Source of the DNA: Lysinibacillus fusiformis
GTDB taxonomy: Bacteria > Bacillota > Bacilli > Bacillales_A > Planococcaceae
Direction of reading: 5' to 3'
Length of the DNA: 64,000 bases
Assembly: GCA_030027265.1 (NCBI GenBank)
Contig: JASENG010000006.1
Coordinates: 124,001 to 188,000 of the forward strand
The position numbers and the translations under genes are program-made. The notes under the pieces were generated by a model. The model saw nothing but the letters and a program-made list of their open reading frames with translations, ran no database searches and was not told the origin of the DNA. Shown one piece after another: positions 55,859 through 64,000 of the stretch (its first letter is position 1; every line of letters begins with the position of its first letter).

Positions 55859-56416
55859 TTATGCACGTGATACGTAAGATCCATCAGTAGTATTGATAAT
55901 TAATTTGTCTCCTTCGTTTACGAAGAATGGTACGTTTACCATTAAACCAGTTTGCATTTTCGCTGGTTTTGTACCGCCTGAAGCTGTATCACCTTTAATG
56001 CCTGGTTCTGTTTCAGCAACTTCAAGAACTACTGTATTTGGCAATTCAACACCAAGCATTTCACCTTGGTAAGATTGAATGTGAACTTCCATATTCTCAA
56101 GAAGATATTTTAACTCTTCTTCAATTTGTACTCCTGCAAGTTCAGTTTGCTCATATGATTCCATATCCATAAATACGTGAGAATCACCTTGTGCATATAG
56201 GTATTGCATTTTACGGTTATCGATTTGAGCTTTCTCTACTTTTTCACCGGCACGGAAAGTTTTTTCTGTTACGTTGCCATTTCTTAGGTTACGCAATTTA
56301 GAACGCACGAATGCTGCACCTTTCCCTGGTTTAACGTGTTGGAAATCCAATACGCGGTATAATTGGCCATCAATTTCAACTGTAAGGCCAGTACGGAAAT
56401 CATTAACTGAAATCAT
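55859..56416 (-). CDS. efp: Translation elongation factor P
   Basis: 185 residues, the full three-domain length. Relieves ribosome stalling on polyproline. The modification loop with conserved lysine is [14 protein letters not shown] (about residues 27-40); [14 protein letters not shown] and [27 protein letters not shown] split near 125-155 complete the family pattern. It follows papA by 16 nt and ends in a strong terminator. Confidence 0.97.
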   Translation of the reverse strand: MISVNDFRTGLTVEIDGQLYRVLDFQHVKPGKGAAFVRSKLRNLRNGNVTEKTFRAGEKVEKAQIDNRKMQYLYAQGDSHVFMDMESYEQTELAGVQIEEELKYLLENMEVHIQSYQGEMLGVELPNTVVLEVAETEPGIKGDTASGGTKPAKMQTGLMVNVPFFVNEGDKLIINTTDGSYVSRA

Positions 56417-56432
56417 AGTTGTAGTTCCTCCA

Positions 56433-57494
56433 TTATAAAATAATTAATTCTTTGTTTGAATGAGTTAATTTTTCATTACCTGTTTCTGTGATTAAAATAT
56501 CATCTTCAATACGAACTCCGCCAATACCTGGCAAATAAATGCCCGGTTCAATTGTCACAACCATGTTCGGTTCTAAAACTGAGCTAGATCTTGATGAAAG
56601 TGCTGGACCTTCATGCACTTCTAAACCGATTCCATGTCCTGTTGAATGTCCAAAAGCTTCACCATAGCCTTTTGATGCTAAATAATCACGGGCTATACTA
56701 TCCGCTTGTACTCCCGTCATCCCCGGCCCTACTTTTTCAAGTGCAAGCAGTTGAGATTCTAATACCGTATTGTACATTTCAACGAGTTTTTCGGAAGGTT
56801 GTCCAACTGCAATTGTACGTGTAATATCTGAAATATAACCATTATATAAAGCACCGAAATCAAGTGTGACGAAATCACCTTTCTCAATCACTTTGTCTGT
56901 AGCTACACCGTGCGGCAGTGCACTACGCCCCCCACTAGCTACAATTGTGTCGAAAGAAGATGCAGTTGCCCCTTGTTTGCGCATAAAAAATTCTAACTCA
57001 TTCGATACTTCAAGCTCAGTTAAACCTGGTTTAATAAATTCTAAAATATGTGAAAATGCATTATCTGCAATTTCACATGCAACCTTAATAATATTAATCT
57101 CTTGTTCAGTCTTTATCAAGCGAATTTTTTCAATTAATCCAGAAAGCGGTACTAATTCAGCTGATATTAGGGATTTATATGTCTCATACATTGAGTACGT
57201 CATTGTATCTTTCTCAAAAGCCAAAGTTTTGATACCCATATTCGCAACCTGATCTGCAACTTCCTTAAAAAGGCTGCCCTCATGTTGAACAATACGGAAA
57301 TTTTCGATTTGCTTTTTAGCTTGCTCAGTATAGCGAAAATCCGTAATAAAAACTGCATCATTATTCGTAACAATTGCAACCCCGGAAGTACCTGTAAAAC
57401 CAGTCATATAACGGCGATTATAATCGTTCGTTATAAGTAGCCCTTCAACATTTTGTTCTGCTAACGCTTTACGTAATTTGTCTATTTTGATCAT
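56433..57494 (-). CDS. papA: Xaa-Pro aminopeptidase (PapA/YqhT)
   Basis: 353 residues. Metal-dependent peptidase of the M24 pita-bread fold removing residues before proline. Metal ligands: [17 protein letters not shown] (Asp pair, about 210-226), [16 protein letters not shown] (about 283-298) and [19 protein letters not shown] split near 318-336. N-terminal creatinase-like domain is present. Upstream of efp, downstream of aroQ; the pairing with EF-P is conserved in Bacillales. Length is normal. Confidence 0.93.
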   Translation of the reverse strand: MIKIDKLRKALAEQNVEGLLITNDYNRRYMTGFTGTSGVAIVTNNDAVFITDFRYTEQAKKQIENFRIVQHEGSLFKEVADQVANMGIKTLAFEKDTMTYSMYETYKSLISAELVPLSGLIEKIRLIKTEQEINIIKVACEIADNAFSHILEFIKPGLTELEVSNELEFFMRKQGATASSFDTIVASGGRSALPHGVATDKVIEKGDFVTLDFGALYNGYISDITRTIAVGQPSEKLVEMYNTVLESQLLALEKVGPGMTGVQADSIARDYLASKGYGEAFGHSTGHGIGLEVHEGPALSSRSSSVLEPNMVVTIEPGIYLPGIGGVRIEDDILITETGNEKLTHSNKELIIL

Positions 57495-57509
57495 TTAAAG
57501 CTCCCCCGT

Positions 57510-57938
57510 CTATTGTTCTAAAAACTTTCTAAGGGCTAATTCATAGCCAAAAGTTCCTAGACCACATATTTGTCCAACACATTCTGCTGCTAACTTTGAT
57601 TCGTGACGAAACGATTCTCTTTTATGTATGTTTGAAATGTGCACTTCGATGACAGGCACATTTACCGCAGCAATCGCATCCCTCAGCGCTATACTTGTAT
57701 GTGTATAAGCGCCGGGATTAAATACAATTGCTTCTACATCGCTGTCTTCCGCTTCGTGAATCCAATCAATTAATATACCTTCATGATTGGATTGTTTAAA
57801 TTCAATTGTTGCATTAAATTGTGATGCAAGGTTGATGCATTTTTCTTTTACATCATCCAAAGTTTCGCTCCCGTAAATTTCAGGCTCACGTTTTCCCAAG
57901 CGATTCAAATTCGGACCATTCAACACTAAAACTTTCAT
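57510..57938 (-). CDS. aroQ: Type II 3-dehydroquinate dehydratase
   Basis: 142 residues from ATG at 57938, 9 nt after AGGAGA; the longer frame is basic and unlike the family. Shikimate pathway step. Catalytic Tyr region is [20 protein letters not shown] (about 3-22), with [17 protein letters not shown] (about 45-61), [16 protein letters not shown] (about 73-88) and [17 protein letters not shown] (about 97-113). It corresponds to yqhS. The next gene is papA. Confidence 0.95.
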   Translation of the reverse strand: MKVLVLNGPNLNRLGKREPEIYGSETLDDVKEKCINLASQFNATIEFKQSNHEGILIDWIHEAEDSDVEAIVFNPGAYTHTSIALRDAIAAVNVPVIEVHISNIHKRESFRHESKLAAECVGQICGLGTFGYELALRKFLEQ

Positions 57939-58059
57939 CAACATTCTCCTCTTTTTAGCGAATCGGCATTGATAAGTGATACTGGTTCTCCGCAAGAATT
58001 GCAACGATTCCGATAGATTATGAGGAAAAATCGTGTTTTTCTAACGGAATTTACCATCT

Positions 58060-58509
58060 TTATTTTACCACAGAGTCCTTGTACGGCAACTTATTTTCAT
58101 TATGAGCCCGATAATGGAAAACAGCCGTCTCGAAAACAAACCGTGCAGTAATCACCACTGTTACCATAAATGGGATAGACAGTTTTTTAAATGATTTCAG
58201 TTCAGCGGGCAAATCAAATATAACCCACTCACATATTAGGGCAAGAATGGCACCAATTATAAGTGAAGTCAAGAATGCCGGAACCATTTCAACAAATTGC
58301 ATCGCAAAGTATAGGAGAAGCGTTATTAAAAAAATAATGATCAGTAAAAATAGCCACTTTATAGTCCAATGACTCCCTTCCAAAATATTCAATCTTTTTG
58401 CATAGCCTACTGGACTCCATTTAATAAAATGAAATAGAGATAAGAGCTTTAAACTAATCGTTAGACAAATAGAAGCAAATAAACTTGTTAAAGCTGCTAA
58501 ATAGATCAC
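58060..58509 (-). CDS. yqhR: YqhR-like membrane protein
   Basis: 149 residues with four hydrophobic segments (about 3-25, 50-72, 78-98, 113-128). GTG at 58509 is preceded by GAGGTG at 6 nt; the frame upstream begins inside that site. It lies between aroQ (yqhS) and yqhQ, the position of yqhR in B. subtilis. The sequence is divergent and I rely on position and topology. Function unknown. Confidence 0.65.
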   Translation of the reverse strand: MIYLAALTSLFASICLTISLKLLSLFHFIKWSPVGYAKRLNILEGSHWTIKWLFLLIIIFLITLLLYFAMQFVEMVPAFLTSLIIGAILALICEWVIFDLPAELKSFKKLSIPFMVTVVITARFVFETAVFHYRAHNENKLPYKDSVVK

Positions 58510-58641
58510 AGACAGCACCTCTTTTTTTCTTAAGTTTCACCAATATTTAAAATTCGTATGCGCAAACGTAGAGGTTTTGACGAAAATTTAGTACAATGGA
58601 CTAGCTAAAAGTTTTATATTTTGAGAGAGTGGTGTACAACC

Positions 58642-59583
58642 TTGGCTAATGAAGCACCTGTTTACGGCGGACAAGCACTTTTGGAAGGTGTCATGTTCGG
58701 AGGAAAGGATCATACTGTAACAGCAGTTCGAAGAAACGATGATTCCATTGAATACTATTATGCAAAAAAACCGAAAAAACCTATTTTTCAAAAGCTAAAA
58801 AAAGTTCCTTTTGTTCGCGGAGTTATTGCACTTATCGAGTCATCTGGACTTGGTGCAAAACATCTTCAATTCGCAAGCGAACGATATGATATTGATCCTG
58901 GTGAAGAAGAGGAAGAAGAAAATAAGGAAGAATCATCCAAACTGCAAATGATTCTAGGAGTAGCAGTTGTCGGTGTAATTTCATTCTTATTTGCAAAATT
59001 CGTCTTTACATTGGTACCAGTATTTCTAGCTGAATTATTTTCACCTTGGGTATCAGGGAAATATCCACAAATTTTTTTAGAGACATTTTTCAAGCTAATT
59101 TTACTCTTGGGTTATTTATATGCCATTTCCATGACACCACTAATAAAACGAGTATTCCAGTATCACGGTGCCGAACATAAAGTCATTAATTGTTTTGAAG
59201 CCGGATTGGATCTTACAGTGAAGAATGTTCAAAATCAATCAAGACTGCATTATCGCTGCGGTTCAAGCTTTATTTTATTTACAGTAGTTATCGGGATGTT
59301 TGTTTACTTTTTCTTTCCTACCGATCCACTGTGGCTGCGTCTTGTCATTCGAATTCTTTTAATACCTGTCGTATTGGGAATATCATTTGAAGTGCTTCAA
59401 GCAACGAATGCTTTAAGAGAAATTCCTGTACTAAAATATTTAGGTTATCCAGGTCTATGGCTTCAATTATTAACAACAAAAGAGCCAAAAGATGAAATGG
59501 TGGAAGTAGCAATTGCTTCATTTAATAAATTACACGAAGTGGAAAAAAATCCTGGGATTGCAATGGAATTGCATCACGATTAA
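58642..59583 (+). CDS. yqhQ: DUF1385 family membrane protein YqhQ
   Basis: 313 residues. TTG at 58642 gives MANEAPVYGGQALLEGVMFGG, the usual start of the family; the 7 residues upstream are not conserved. An acidic stretch of about 10 Glu/Asp (about 85-98) is followed by four or five membrane segments (115-140, 160-180, 215-240, 245-265) and the block QYHGAEHKVINCFEAG (about 179-194) with conserved histidines that may bind metal. Proteins of this kind are widespread in Firmicutes and uncharacterised. Confidence 0.85.
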   Translation: MANEAPVYGGQALLEGVMFGGKDHTVTAVRRNDDSIEYYYAKKPKKPIFQKLKKVPFVRGVIALIESSGLGAKHLQFASERYDIDPGEEEEEENKEESSKLQMILGVAVVGVISFLFAKFVFTLVPVFLAELFSPWVSGKYPQIFLETFFKLILLLGYLYAISMTPLIKRVFQYHGAEHKVINCFEAGLDLTVKNVQNQSRLHYRCGSSFILFTVVIGMFVYFFFPTDPLWLRLVIRILLIPVVLGISFEVLQATNALREIPVLKYLGYPGLWLQLLTTKEPKDEMVEVAIASFNKLHEVEKNPGIAMELHHD

Positions 59584-59711
59584 TAATAGCGCGTTTGGTA
59601 GAGATACCGAATGCGCTTTTTATTTTTCTAAAATTCAAACGAAGCATTTACAATTTCCGACAAGTTCGATAAGATGACCACATTACATCTATCATTTAGG
59701 AGTCTTGTACA

Positions 59712-60476
59712 ATGGAACTAGATTTACTGAACGTCATTATTATTATCTTTTTTGGATTTGTCGGTGCTTTTTTTAACGCCGTTGTCGGAGGCGGCGGTTT
59801 GATCACGCTTCCTGCCCTCTTGTCAGTTGGCCTCCCCCCTTCAACTGCCATCGCTACAAATAAATTAGCATCCACTATGGGAAATTTAACAAGTTCTCTA
59901 ACGTTCTTCAAAGCTGGTAAAATTGATCTTAAGCTGCTCTGGCCCATCCTGCCCTTAGTGTTTATCTTTTCAATGCTGGGAGCATGGACAGTTCATTTAA
60001 TGAACTCCGAGCTTTTAAGGCCATTGATTATTGTTATGTTGATTGTCGTATTAATTTATACGCTTATAAAGAAGAATTGGGGTCAGTTGGAAGAGAGAAA
60101 ACCTTTAAACTGGAAACGAGGTATACTCTTTTTTGGCGCCATTGTGCTATTGGGATTTTATGATGGATTTTTCGGACCTGGAACAGGTTCTTTCATCATG
60201 TTCATCTTTTTAATGGCGGGCTTTGATTTTTTACAAGCTGCCGGAAATGCAAAACTATTAAACTTTATTAGTAATATAGCCGCTCTAATTATGTTTTTAA
60301 TCTTGGGAGAAGTTGTTTTTATCTACGGATTAATCATGGGTGCTTCGATGATTGCCGGTGCTTACTTTGGCACGAAATTCGCACTGAACAAAGGAACCAG
60401 CTTCGTCAGACTTTTGTTTATCATCATGACAATTGTTTTAATTATAAAAAATATTTATGATTATGTGTTCTCATAA
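59712..60476 (+). CDS. TauE/SafE family sulfite exporter-like permease
   Basis: 254 residues with eight membrane segments in two repeats. Each repeat starts with a glycine-rich signature: VGAFFNAVVGGGGLITLPALL (about 14-34) and GFYDGFFGPGTGSFIMFIF (about 148-166). The family moves sulfite, sulfoacetate or other anions; substrate here unknown. ATG at 59712 follows AGGAGT. It is a single gene with its own terminator at 60519. Confidence 0.9.
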   Translation: MELDLLNVIIIIFFGFVGAFFNAVVGGGGLITLPALLSVGLPPSTAIATNKLASTMGNLTSSLTFFKAGKIDLKLLWPILPLVFIFSMLGAWTVHLMNSELLRPLIIVMLIVVLIYTLIKKNWGQLEERKPLNWKRGILFFGAIVLLGFYDGFFGPGTGSFIMFIFLMAGFDFLQAAGNAKLLNFISNIAALIMFLILGEVVFIYGLIMGASMIAGAYFGTKFALNKGTSFVRLLFIIMTIVLIIKNIYDYVFS

Positions 60477-60518
60477 TTAGAAATAGCATACCCCTCCACT
60501 ACATTATTTAACAATTAG

Positions 60519-60556
60519 AATCGATTTTGATAATAAATCATCAAAATCGATTTTTC
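60519..60556 (+). terminator. Terminator of the TauE/SafE gene
   Basis: AATCGATTTTGAT (60519-60531) pairs with ATCAAAATCGATT (60539-60551), then TTTCTTT. Confidence 0.9.
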
Positions 60557-60603
60557 TTTGAGATTTACGTGTAAAAGCAACATGGCCTTTACCTTTTTGA
60601 ACA

Positions 60604-60645
60604 TAAAAAAAGCACCCCCTTTAGAGAAGACTCTTAGGGGATGCT
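60604..60645 (-). terminator. nrdJ terminator
   Basis: AGCACCCCCT (60611-60620) pairs with AGGGGATGCT (60636-60645). TTTTTTT follows on the minus strand. Confidence 0.9.
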
Positions 60646-60717
60646 ATATCTCGCCATTACTTTAAAATCGCTTTTTTTAAATCGATTACAACTTATTGCC
60701 AAAGCTGCAGTTCTTTT

Positions 60718-63291
60718 TTAAAGCCCACATTTCAGCTGTGCCCCACAGCCAGTACAAGTGTTGCAGCCGCCTAATTCTTCGACTGTTCCTTGACGGCAAA
60801 CAGGACATGTGTTGCCTACTTCAGATCCAATTGTTACTTTTGTAGAAGTTAGAGGGGCAATTGTATCCACTAACACTACTGGTTGTTTCGTTTTCACTTC
60901 TTCCTCCAGCACCTCGTCAAATGCTAGCTGCTCATCATGTGATGATTCGGCTTTAAGTGTAAGTACTTGTGAATCACGGCTTCCATCCACGTAAACCGTA
61001 CCACCTTTTGCGCCACCTTTATAAAGGCGTTCATACACTTTTTGAACCTGTTCAACCGTATATCCTTTTGGTGCATTTACTGTTTTGGAAATCGATGAAT
61101 CTACCCAGCGCTGGATAACACATTGTACATCCGCATGTGCTTCTGCTGACAATTCCATTGAAGAAACAAACCAATCCGGAAGATTATTTTCATCTGCTTC
61201 TGGATGAGACTGTAAATATTCCTGAACGATTTCAGCTTTCACTTCGATAAATTTACCAAGACGACCTGAACGGTAATAAACGAATGAGAAATAAGGTTCA
61301 AGGCCAGTTGCTACGCCTACCATTGTACCAGTGGATCCAGTTGGAGCAACAGTTAAAAGATGCGAGTTGCGAATACCGTTTTCAAGTACACCTTGGCGTA
61401 CGTGCTCAGGCATTTTTTGCATATAGCCAGTGTTAATGAATGCTTGTCTTAAACGATTCGTTTCTTCTTGTGTTTCCCCTTCAAGGAATGGGAAGCTGCC
61501 TCGTTCTTTTCCTAATTCAATGGAAGTTTCATATGCTGCAACAGCGATATTTTCAAAGATTTGATCAACAAGATCATTACCCTCCTGTGAACCATACTCT
61601 TTTTCACAATAGATGAGTAAGTCAGCAAGTCCCATCACACCAAGACCAACTCGTCGCTCACCAAGAGCCTGCTTGCGATTTTCCTCTAAGAAATAAGGTG
61701 TTGCATCAATAACATTATCTTGCATACGCACACCTATGCGAACTGTTTCGCGTAGTGCATCGAAGTTAACCGTTTTCGTTTCTTTATCAGCAAACTGCGC
61801 TAAATTTACAGCAGCTAAATTACACACTGAAAATGGTGCGAGAGGCTGCTCCCCACACGGATTTGTTGCTACAACTTTTTGACCATAGCTTCGTGCATTC
61901 GTCATATCGTTTGCATTGTCGATAAAGAAAATACCTGGCTCCGCTGCATAAGTTGCACAGATATTAATTAAGTTCCACAGCTCACGCGCTTTAATTTTAC
62001 GATACGTGCGGACCCCATAACCCAGAGCTTCCCATTCACGAACATCTCCTACTTCATGCCATTTTTCATTGTAAATAGCCATCTCTTCAGGAGAATAATT
62101 TGCAACATCCGGGAATCGTAATTCATAATCTCCGTCATTCTCAACAGCTTCCATGAAGTCTTTTGTTAGAGTAACAGAGATATTCGCCCCAGTCAGGAAT
62201 TCAGGATTGTGGACACTATACGTTCCACCATCTCGCAATTTACTTTCCGCTTCCTTGATGATAGATTCGTTGAACCCACCTAACCCAGGAATCGCTTTAT
62301 AATTAACTATACCTTGATACATTGCTTCTTCTTGTTGAGTTAGAGCTTTGAATTTCAGTTTTTCGTTTGCTAAGCGGGAGATTAGTTCATCATTCGTATT
62401 TTCGATTAGGAATCGAAGAATACGCGGATTTTGCATTTTTGAGATGATAAATTCCACAATATCCGGATGCCAATCTGCCAGCATAATCATTTGAGCCCCA
62501 CGACGACTGCCACCCTGCTCCACTAGATGTGTCAGCTTCGCTATGTCATCAAGCCAGGATACAGAACCGCTTGATTTTCCGTTAACACCGCGCGCCAATG
62601 TGTTGCGTGGACGAAGTGTTGAACCGTTTGTCCCTACACCGCCGCCTCGGCTCATAATTTCCATTACTTGTTTACGGTGATCACTGATTCCTTCGCGGCT
62701 GTCTGCTACAAACGGCATTACGTAGCAATTAAAGAAGGTTACGTCTGTTTGAGAGCCGGCTCCATATAAAACTCGTCCAGCCGGGATGAATTTTAATGAT
62801 ACGAGCTGTTCATAAAACTTCGTAAACCATTTTTGTCTATTTTCTTCTGTTTCTTCAACAGCAGCTAATCCAAACGCATTACGTTTAGCTATTTGTTCGT
62901 AAAAAACTTCAAGAGGCTTTTCGATTACATCTAAGGAGCGTAAGATTACACCTGTTTCTTGCTCATTTGCACTATCTAAAACATGGCGGTATTCTTCTTC
63001 AATCAAGATTTCAGCTTTCTTCGCTTCAAAATCGATTGTTTGAATAAACCCTAAACCGCGAGCAGGAAATTTCGGATCTTCTTTAATCGTTAATACAACA
63101 AAATCTCCAGGTTTTAAAGTTTTCTTTTCAGTATCCTTAAACGAATAGCGGTCAATCATGACCAATCTAGATACACCTTTATGTGTAATATTCATGTCGG
63201 GTGTAATTGGATGTACTTGAGGAAATTTCTCAATATCTTTATTGAGTTGTTCTACGAGGATGGTTGTTTTCGTTTCTTTAGCCAATACCAT
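60718..63291 (-). CDS. nrdJ: Adenosylcobalamin-dependent ribonucleotide reductase
   Basis: 857 residues, class II. Makes deoxyribonucleotides using a B12-generated thiyl radical and works with or without oxygen. Features: CYVMPFVADSREGISD (about 190), GGGVGTNGSTLRPRNT (about 216-231), the NPCGEQPLAPFSVCNLAA active-site strand (about 474-491), QALGERRVGLGVMGLADLL (about 543-561), APTGSTGTMVGVATGLEPYF near 640, and a C-terminal cysteine-rich tail with CNTCTGCGAQLKCGL. No nrdAB nearby. Three NrdR-like boxes precede the start. No cobalamin riboswitch is seen. Confidence 0.95.
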   Translation of the reverse strand: MVLAKETKTTILVEQLNKDIEKFPQVHPITPDMNITHKGVSRLVMIDRYSFKDTEKKTLKPGDFVVLTIKEDPKFPARGLGFIQTIDFEAKKAEILIEEEYRHVLDSANEQETGVILRSLDVIEKPLEVFYEQIAKRNAFGLAAVEETEENRQKWFTKFYEQLVSLKFIPAGRVLYGAGSQTDVTFFNCYVMPFVADSREGISDHRKQVMEIMSRGGGVGTNGSTLRPRNTLARGVNGKSSGSVSWLDDIAKLTHLVEQGGSRRGAQMIMLADWHPDIVEFIISKMQNPRILRFLIENTNDELISRLANEKLKFKALTQQEEAMYQGIVNYKAIPGLGGFNESIIKEAESKLRDGGTYSVHNPEFLTGANISVTLTKDFMEAVENDGDYELRFPDVANYSPEEMAIYNEKWHEVGDVREWEALGYGVRTYRKIKARELWNLINICATYAAEPGIFFIDNANDMTNARSYGQKVVATNPCGEQPLAPFSVCNLAAVNLAQFADKETKTVNFDALRETVRIGVRMQDNVIDATPYFLEENRKQALGERRVGLGVMGLADLLIYCEKEYGSQEGNDLVDQIFENIAVAAYETSIELGKERGSFPFLEGETQEETNRLRQAFINTGYMQKMPEHVRQGVLENGIRNSHLLTVAPTGSTGTMVGVATGLEPYFSFVYYRSGRLGKFIEVKAEIVQEYLQSHPEADENNLPDWFVSSMELSAEAHADVQCVIQRWVDSSISKTVNAPKGYTVEQVQKVYERLYKGGAKGGTVYVDGSRDSQVLTLKAESSHDEQLAFDEVLEEEVKTKQPVVLVDTIAPLTSTKVTIGSEVGNTCPVCRQGTVEELGGCNTCTGCGAQLKCGL

Positions 63292-63316
63292 CTGCCAGCC
63301 TCCCTTAATAGATAAT

Positions 63317-63388
63317 ACATCTAGTATAATCTACTTCAGCAAACACCACAACATATTGTGCTTGAGAAATGTAATTAACACTAGATGT
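63317..63388 (-). promoter_or_regulatory. Three phased NrdR-like boxes upstream of nrdJ
   Basis: Central palindrome CACAACATATTGTG (63347-63360) fits the NrdR box. ACATCTAGT (63317-63325) and ACTAGATGT (63380-63388) flank it as exact reverse complements, with centres 31-33 nt from it, about three helical turns. NrdR is known to repress RNR genes in most bacteria. Confidence 0.65.
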
Positions 63389-63536
63389 AGACTTTTTATT
63401 CACTAGAAAAGATTACCTTATAAAAAATATCATTTCAAGGGCTTGATTTTTTTAAAACTAGTTAAACACCTTTAAATTAAAGAGTTTTAACTCTATAAAA
63501 AAATTTTTCGGCATAGAAGAAACGTACGTTCTTGTT

Positions 63537-64000
63537 TTATTTTTTAAAATTCCACTCGTCATTTAAATATTTTGTTTCTTCGAGTGTTTTTACATATTGC
63601 AGCTGTTCTTCCGTTAATTCATACGGAACCAATTCTATTTCCAGAGCTTGCTCAAATCCTTCTTTAAAGGCCTTAATACATTGCGGGATAGTAATTTCCA
63701 TATCCGTTAATTGGTTGATCGCTACAGCTTTTTCCGGCAGCTTCCGACGCATTCTTTCTTTCGCTTCCGGCGATGAAAATTTAAATACAGATAATAGCTT
63801 CTCTTCGTCCAAATCAAGTAAAATCGCTCCGTGCTGTAAAATAACACCTTTTTGGCGAGTTTGGGCACTTCCCGCTACTTTTTTCCCTTCAACAACGAGT
63901 TCATACCAGCTTGGTGCATCAAAGCACACGGCACTTTTAGGTTTCTTTAGGTCTGCTTGTTTTTCCTCTGTATCAGGGATACTAAAATAAGCATCTAGCC
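63537..64000 (-). CDS. lipM: Octanoyltransferase LipM, C-terminal part
   Basis: The last 154 codons of a gene that begins beyond the window. LipM transfers octanoyl groups from ACP to the GcvH lipoyl-carrier protein. The catalytic Cys is in [20 protein letters not shown], followed by [19 protein letters not shown], which match the family closely. The frame is open to the edge with no stop; the ORF beginning at 63929 is only an internal GTG. In B. subtilis yqhM (lipM) also lies near yqhQ. Its product serves the lipoyl domain of BkdB and others. Confidence 0.92.
   Translation of the reverse strand, partial: LDAYFSIPDTEEKQADLKKPKSAVCFDAPSWYELVVEGKKVAGSAQTRQKGVILQHGAILLDLDEEKLLSVFKFSSPEAKERMRRKLPEKAVAINQLTDMEITIPQCIKAFKEGFEQALEIELVPYELTEEQLQYVKTLEETKYLNDEWNFKK

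Noticed and set aside
63292-63536. Cobalamin riboswitch before nrdJ
   Set aside because: None of the conserved B12-box GCCACTG segments was seen; NrdR-like boxes explain the conserved-looking part.

Overview
This is a low-GC Gram-positive chromosome segment. Gene content and order follow the Bacillus subtilis yqj-yqi-yqh region (yqjE, yqjD, yqjC, yqjA, brxB, bcd/bkd, yqiK, spo0A, spoIVB, recN, argR, tlyA, dxs, ispA, xseB, xseA, folD, nusB, yqhY, accC, accB, spoIIIA, efp, papA, aroQ, yqhR, yqhQ, lipM). That order, strong AGGAGG-type ribosome binding sites, and spore genes (spo0A, spoIVB, tlp, spoIIIA) point to a Bacillales endospore-former lineage. My best guess is a Planococcaceae/Caryophanaceae relative such as Solibacillus or Lysinibacillus; this is inference, and no rRNA or tRNA gene was seen.

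Layout. 1-8.7 kb is an accessory stretch: a FUSC-type exporter cut by the window edge, ogt, small membrane proteins, a nucleoside deoxyribosyltransferase, two crcB genes, DedA, CheW, a tripeptidase-like M20 peptidase and two tatA paralogues. 8.7-24 kb is a carboxylic-acid catabolism block: acyl-CoA carboxyltransferase, methylmalonyl-CoA epimerase, the mutAB mutase with its GTPase MeaB, and bcd-lpdV-bkdAA-bkdAB-bkdB. Together these can take branched-chain amino acids to acyl-CoA, and propionyl-CoA through methylmalonyl-CoA to succinyl-CoA. The block also holds the miniprotein Prli42, YqjA and bacilliredoxin. ptb, buk and bkdR, which flank the B. subtilis bkd genes, are absent here.

24-34.6 kb holds DUF2627, a GDPD, a FapA protein, a solitary holin, and a divergent 5-oxoproline cluster (pxpA, an NRAMP transporter and ycsI one way; pxpBC the other), followed by an SF0329 protein and an IclR regulator. 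34.8-46.3 kb is the conserved spo0A-to-nusB core. 46.5-50.7 kb is a set of insertions relative to B. subtilis (glpK, tlp, an LLM oxidoreductase and a 52-bp tandem repeat) around yqhY. 50.7-64 kb contains accBC, a strongly reduced spoIIIA operon, efp-papA-aroQ-yqhR, yqhQ, a TauE exporter, the B12-dependent ribonucleotide reductase nrdJ and the C-terminal part of lipM. Two enzymes here (MutB and NrdJ) need adenosylcobalamin.

Most notable signals: (1) a nested, terminator-like RNA fold with its own promoter in front of dxs; (2) a spoIIIA operon that starts at spoIIIAC, lacks spoIIIAA/AB and carries a 45-codon spoIIIAF; (3) four 52-bp tandem repeats started by a perfect hairpin; (4) three phased NrdR-like boxes before nrdJ; (5) three CCG(A/C)ATT(T/A)C sites between pxpA and pxpB; (6) a perfect 23-bp palindrome with outward TATAAT boxes plus a terminator-like hairpin before the FUSC exporter; (7) a probable ATT start codon in yqjA.
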